From the NCBI RefSeq assembly GCF_014839805.1, contig NC_051121.1, positions 2,091,116 to 2,155,115 of the forward strand: DNA of 64,000 nt, read 5' to 3'. Within the stretch, counting starts at the first letter, position 1; each line of letters opens with the position of its first letter. The notes under the pieces were generated by a model. That model made no database searches. It worked only from the letters and a program-made list of their open reading frames with translations, and was not told the origin of the DNA. The stretch is from Manduca sexta (taxonomy: Eukaryota > Arthropoda > Insecta > Lepidoptera > Sphingidae). Both the position numbers and the translations under genes were made by a program. Of the stretch, positions 60,453 through 64,000 are shown one piece after another.

Positions 60453-60783
60453 AATAATATCAGCCTTGTATTATATACTGTCCCACTGCTGGGCATAAGC
60501 CTCCTTTACTACTGAGTGGGATTTGGCCTTAGTCCACCACGCTGGCCCAGTGCGGGTTGGTAGACTTCACACACCCTCGAAAATTCTTATAGACAATTTC
60601 TCAGGTATGCAGGTTTCCTCACGATGTTTTCCTCGACCGTTAAAGCAAGCGATAATTCACAGAGAATATATACATTTTTTTTTAAGTCAGCAAAAGTCAG
60701 AGGTGCGAGCCCTTGTGTTTTGAACCTGCGGACATTCGTCTCGGCAGTCCGTTCCACAACCAACTAGGCTATCGTCGCTTTTT
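60453..60783 (-). repeat. tRNA-derived SINE with (ATT)n tail
   Basis: Reading on the minus strand, the head has an A box (tagcctagttgg, 60760-60771 on plus as ccaactaggcta) and a B-box-like 'ggttcaaaac'. The body has 'gaggaaaacatcgtgaggaa', 'gtgtgtgaagtctaccaacc' and 'gtggactaaggccaaatccc'. It ends in ATT-rich sequence at 60453-60465. It closely matches the plus-strand copy at 62752-63086. Confidence 0.85.
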
Positions 60784-62499
60784 ATAGTCAGTTAAGTGTT
60801 AACAGATTATGCCACCCTTATTGGCAACTAAAAAATGCATAAAAAAGAACAGGTATTGGGACTAATTCTACGCTTAATGAATATCAGTACAACTTGTTAG
60901 CCTTATGTGGCAATTAATTTTCGAGGTAACAAGTGCAGTGGGACGCCGTTACTTTTACTAAAAAACTAGAATGGCGCTTTAATTTCTGTGACAATATTGT
61001 GGCAACAGAGACTTGTCTCGCAGACTTGATGTCGGTTTTCGAGCGGATAATTTTAACTCCTTGAACTATGGTCGAGAGATCATGCTATGGGCACGTAATT
61101 TTAACATATAAACAAACATACTATGTTGTGTATTGAAATATTAAGATCCATTTTCGTAGATTCTCTAAAAAAATACCGGATTGATGAATGTTATTGTTAC
61201 TGAATGGAGGGTAAAGTACGTTAATTCAAGTTGATATATTGTGCATGTGGAAAATTACGAGTTATAAACTACCCTCCTTATTCACAGACGTTATTTATCT
61301 AAGGACGGAGCATTGCTGTATTAACAAGTCTGTTTCTCAGCTTTGTTTATCTGACAGCTTGCTGTGTGTTCAGTTTTGTTTATCTGACAGCCAACTAGAT
61401 TCAAGTTGTATCTCAATATTAGCCAATCACAACGGCCCTATGTCTACACACTGCAAAGGCTGCCATGCTGCCAACACTGAGAAACAGACTTGTTATCACA
61501 GCAAAGATAGAGCTTAGATAAATAATGTCTATAAATAAGGGGGTACATATCCACATTCGCCGAGAGCCCGTACTCTTATGAGAATATGTGCCTGTCTATT
61601 CAGGTTTACTGGAGTTGTGGCATTTGTAATGACGATATAGTCATCTAGATATTGTACACGTATGATTGATGCATGGGACACCGTTTCTCAATCGTAGTAC
61701 TAAGACATAAAGCCAGAGATTCTCAAACCATTTTTGCCACCGTGCTATCTAAAATATTAATGTCCATGCCCTCCCTTCTCTTAAATGTAAGGAAAAGAAA
61801 GCCTGGTGCTCACAGAGTATCCTTATTACTATGAAAGTGAGTTTGTTTACTTGTTACCCCTTCACGCCTTTTCTATCAAAGCTATTATCATGAAACTTTG
61901 CATATATGTTGTCAGAGGTACAGAGGGATATATTATGGTACTCTTCAACCAAAAAAAAAAATACTGACAAAAAAAATTTGACAAAATATATTCTCCCTCT
62001 CTTATGCGTTGTCACATCTACCTAGGGGGACGCTTCCCCCACTTTGGAAAGATATGCATTAATAAATTGAATATATTCCAACATGAGTCCTTTCGTTCAA
62101 AAACCGTATGTCTACTTGCAACGCCACGGTCAATCCGTAATTAAGTAACGATTAAGTATACAAAGTGTGCGCGACCTCATCAAGTCATTGCTCAAGGTGA
62201 TTACACACTTAAAACTGTTCATACAACAGTCTTACGTACGTGAGATTAATAAATTGTATGTAGAAAAATCTGGTTATTTATTTGCTTTTGTATGGCAGAG
62301 GCTATCTCTAGTAGGTTTGTTTAATTTTTTCTAAAACAGCAGTGCAACCAATGTTGTATTCTTTTTTGAAGAACGTAATAATTTAAGTATTAGGAGGTTT
62401 AGCATGTCTTTTTCTCATTATTACTAGGTCCAATGTTAATTTTTATTTATTTTGGAAAAATGATATTTATAATTTGCATATTGGTGGTAGGATATATTT

Positions 62500-62735
62500 T
62501 AAATCCGCCTGGGTAGCGACCATCATACAAAAGGTGTCAAAACTCGCCGTAGTGGCCCATGTAAGTGTGTCGCGTTCTGGGATTAGCCTGTGTATATCCG
62601 GTTCTAACAAGCCGGCATAATTGTGTCGACTGCCGAGAGGTAATGATCTCCCGTCAGTCGACATTCTATTGGAACCCACTCTACTTACCATCAGGTTCAG
62701 TGGGATTACATTGCCATGCTCATATTAAAATAATG
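62500..62735 (+). repeat. dispersed SINE-like repeat, copy 4 (most complete)
   Basis: It runs 'gtaagtgtgtcgcgttctgg', 'gattagcctgtgtatatccg', 'cggcataattgtgtcgactg', 'gatctcccgtcagtcgacat' and 'ttaccatcaggttcagtggg'. It can serve as reference for the copies at about 100, 6040 and 12030. Confidence 0.7.
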
Positions 62736-62751
62736 TTGGTAAAAATATAAA

Positions 62752-63086
62752 AAGCGGCGATAGCCTAGTTGGGTGTGGAACGGTCTGCCAAGACGAATGT
62801 CCGCAGGTTCAAATCCCAAGGGCACACACCTCTGACTTTTCTATAAAATCATGTGTGTATTCTTTGTGAATTTATCGTCCGCTTTAACGGTGAAGGAAAA
62901 ACATCGTGAAGAAACCTGCACATCTGAGAAGTTCTCTATAGGAATTTCGAAGGTGTGTGAAGTCTACCAATCCGCACCAGGCCAGCGTGGTGGACTAAGG
63001 CCTAATCCCTCTCAGTAGTAGAGGAGGCCCGTGCTCAGCAGTGGGCAAGTATTTAATACAGGGCTGATATTATTATTATTATTATT
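62752..63086 (+). repeat. tRNA-derived SINE with (ATT)n tail
   Basis: A box TAGCCTAGTTGG at 62761-62772 and B box GGTTCAAATCC at 62806-62816 give the RNA polymerase III promoter. The body and the (ATT)n end at 63068-63086 match the copy at 60453-60783 in opposite orientation. It is a SINE, not a tRNA gene: no acceptor-stem pairing or CCA-side end is present after the B box. Confidence 0.88.
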
Positions 63087-64000
63087 AAAAATAAGAAAAG
63101 ACCATAATTCAAGGTTTACCCTTTATCTGTCCGGATTATACAATTTTTTTTAGTGTAAAAGACAGAATCATGTAATATAATAAGTTTATGCAAAAAAAAT
63201 ATAATAGAACCTTGTCACAGTGAGCCAGTGATTTTGGGACTGAATGCTGTGTAAAGTACTCAAACTTACTATTATGGGGAAACGTGTCCCTCATCATCAG
63301 TCGAGCAACATGTTCGATATGTTAATTATAAGTATTATAAAAAAGTGGGATGCAAACGATATAATTAAAAATTATAATGAGGCTAGATAATGTAGCATGG
63401 GCACTTATATTTCCCACTGAAGGTAATTAAAAAAATGGTTACTTGTTTCATTTGACATTGAAGTTATTTTGGGAATTTGAGCGAATGTTGAACGAAGGGC
63501 CTTTAAATATGTGTGTTGGAAACATTTGTTTTTTAAATATTACCAAGCATTTTTAGCATATTTTATTTTATTTACCTAAAAAAAATACAGTAATGATGTT
63601 AACATTTCGTTCAAAAATGCCGCCGAATAGGGATTTTATTTTTAATAAATTGATAGGCCAAGGAGAAGAAGTGACTTATATCTTGTCAGTTTGTATCGAC
63701 TTCTTTCTGTTAACTTATTATTATAATTCTTAGATATATATTCTTGTCGTTAAACACTCACTTGTCTAAATTATTTTAGTTCCATGTTATGATAGAGCAG
63801 ATATATTCATGTGTTCCTTTGAACCCTAGGGCTCCACAAAGCCTCTGTGAGGGCCCCGCAAAAGTATTCCCCATAATGGAACATTTGATAATTGATTTGC
63901 GACTTCAACTTTCTATCAAGACGAGTAATAATCAGATAAAAAGTAATTTAATTCCTCACATTAGATATGAATATTAAAGTAATAGGTTTATTTATAAAGA

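Larger units (their letters stand above)
59643..64000 (+). other. TMEM33 intron or flank to the window edge
   Basis: No exon resembling the remaining TMEM33 protein was found. The region carries two opposite-facing tRNA-headed SINEs (60453-60783 and 62752-63086) and a SINE-like repeat at 62500-62735. Confidence 0.6.

Noticed and set aside
61239..61517. Plus-strand 92-codon frame checked as a TMEM33 exon
   Set aside because: It does not resemble the missing TMEM33 part and has repeated 'LCLSDS/FCLSDS' from an internal DNA duplication.
62761..62816. A box and B box of a possible tRNA gene
   Set aside because: The spacing is right, but the stems do not pair and the sequence continues into a SINE body with an (ATT)n tail.

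Overview
This is a piece of insect nuclear DNA, most likely from a moth or butterfly (Lepidoptera). The background is AT-rich, protein-coding exons are short with GT-AG introns, and coding islands are GC-biased. Interspersed repeats are of the lepidopteran kind: tRNA-headed SINEs with (ATT)n tails, LINE tail fragments starting 'cccgcggctccgcccgcg' and ending in (CAAA)n, and small terminal-inverted-repeat elements. The species cannot be named from the sequence.

Six housekeeping genes lie in alternating orientation. From left to right: GLYR1/NDF (minus, 5' two thirds only, runs off the left edge); ATRIP (plus, 12 exons, complete, 795 aa); a YIPF1/YIPF2-type Golgi membrane protein (minus, 4 exons, complete, 293 aa); PCF11, the pre-mRNA cleavage and termination factor (plus, about 15 exons over 24 kb); mitochondrial asparaginyl-tRNA synthetase NARS2 (minus, 3 exons, complete, 462 aa); and TMEM33/Kr-h2 (plus, first two coding exons, runs off the right edge). 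GLYR1/ATRIP, YIPF/PCF11 and NARS2/TMEM33 are head-to-head pairs with short intergenic spaces. ATRIP/YIPF and PCF11/NARS2 are tail-to-tail, and in the second pair the poly(A) signals of the two strands lie 26 bases apart.

The main discovery is a 5,592-bp BEL/Pao LTR retrotransposon (43786-49377, antisense to the host gene) inserted inside the PCF11 exon that encodes its second zinc finger. It has two 435-bp LTRs that look identical by eye, a 5-bp target-site duplication (ccgcc), a tRNA-Tyr-type primer binding site, a 25-bp minisatellite leader, gag, protease/RT and integrase. Removing the element and one TSD copy restores an exact in-frame exon. The allele shown should therefore end PCF11 early, at an LTR stop codon (43806-43808). 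The element is itself defective: the RNase H region is missing and gag/pol is broken by single-base shifts, although its insertion is very recent.

PCF11 also shows two apparent single-base frame problems, in the GC-rich exon at 34159-35019 and at the start of the exon at 40054. The other five genes read cleanly. Either this locus carries uncorrected homopolymer errors, or this is a decaying or non-reference allele. The rest of the window is introns and intergenic DNA with SINEs, LINE tails, a four-unit 123-bp tandem repeat and at least three MITE-like elements. No tRNA, rRNA or CRISPR array was found.
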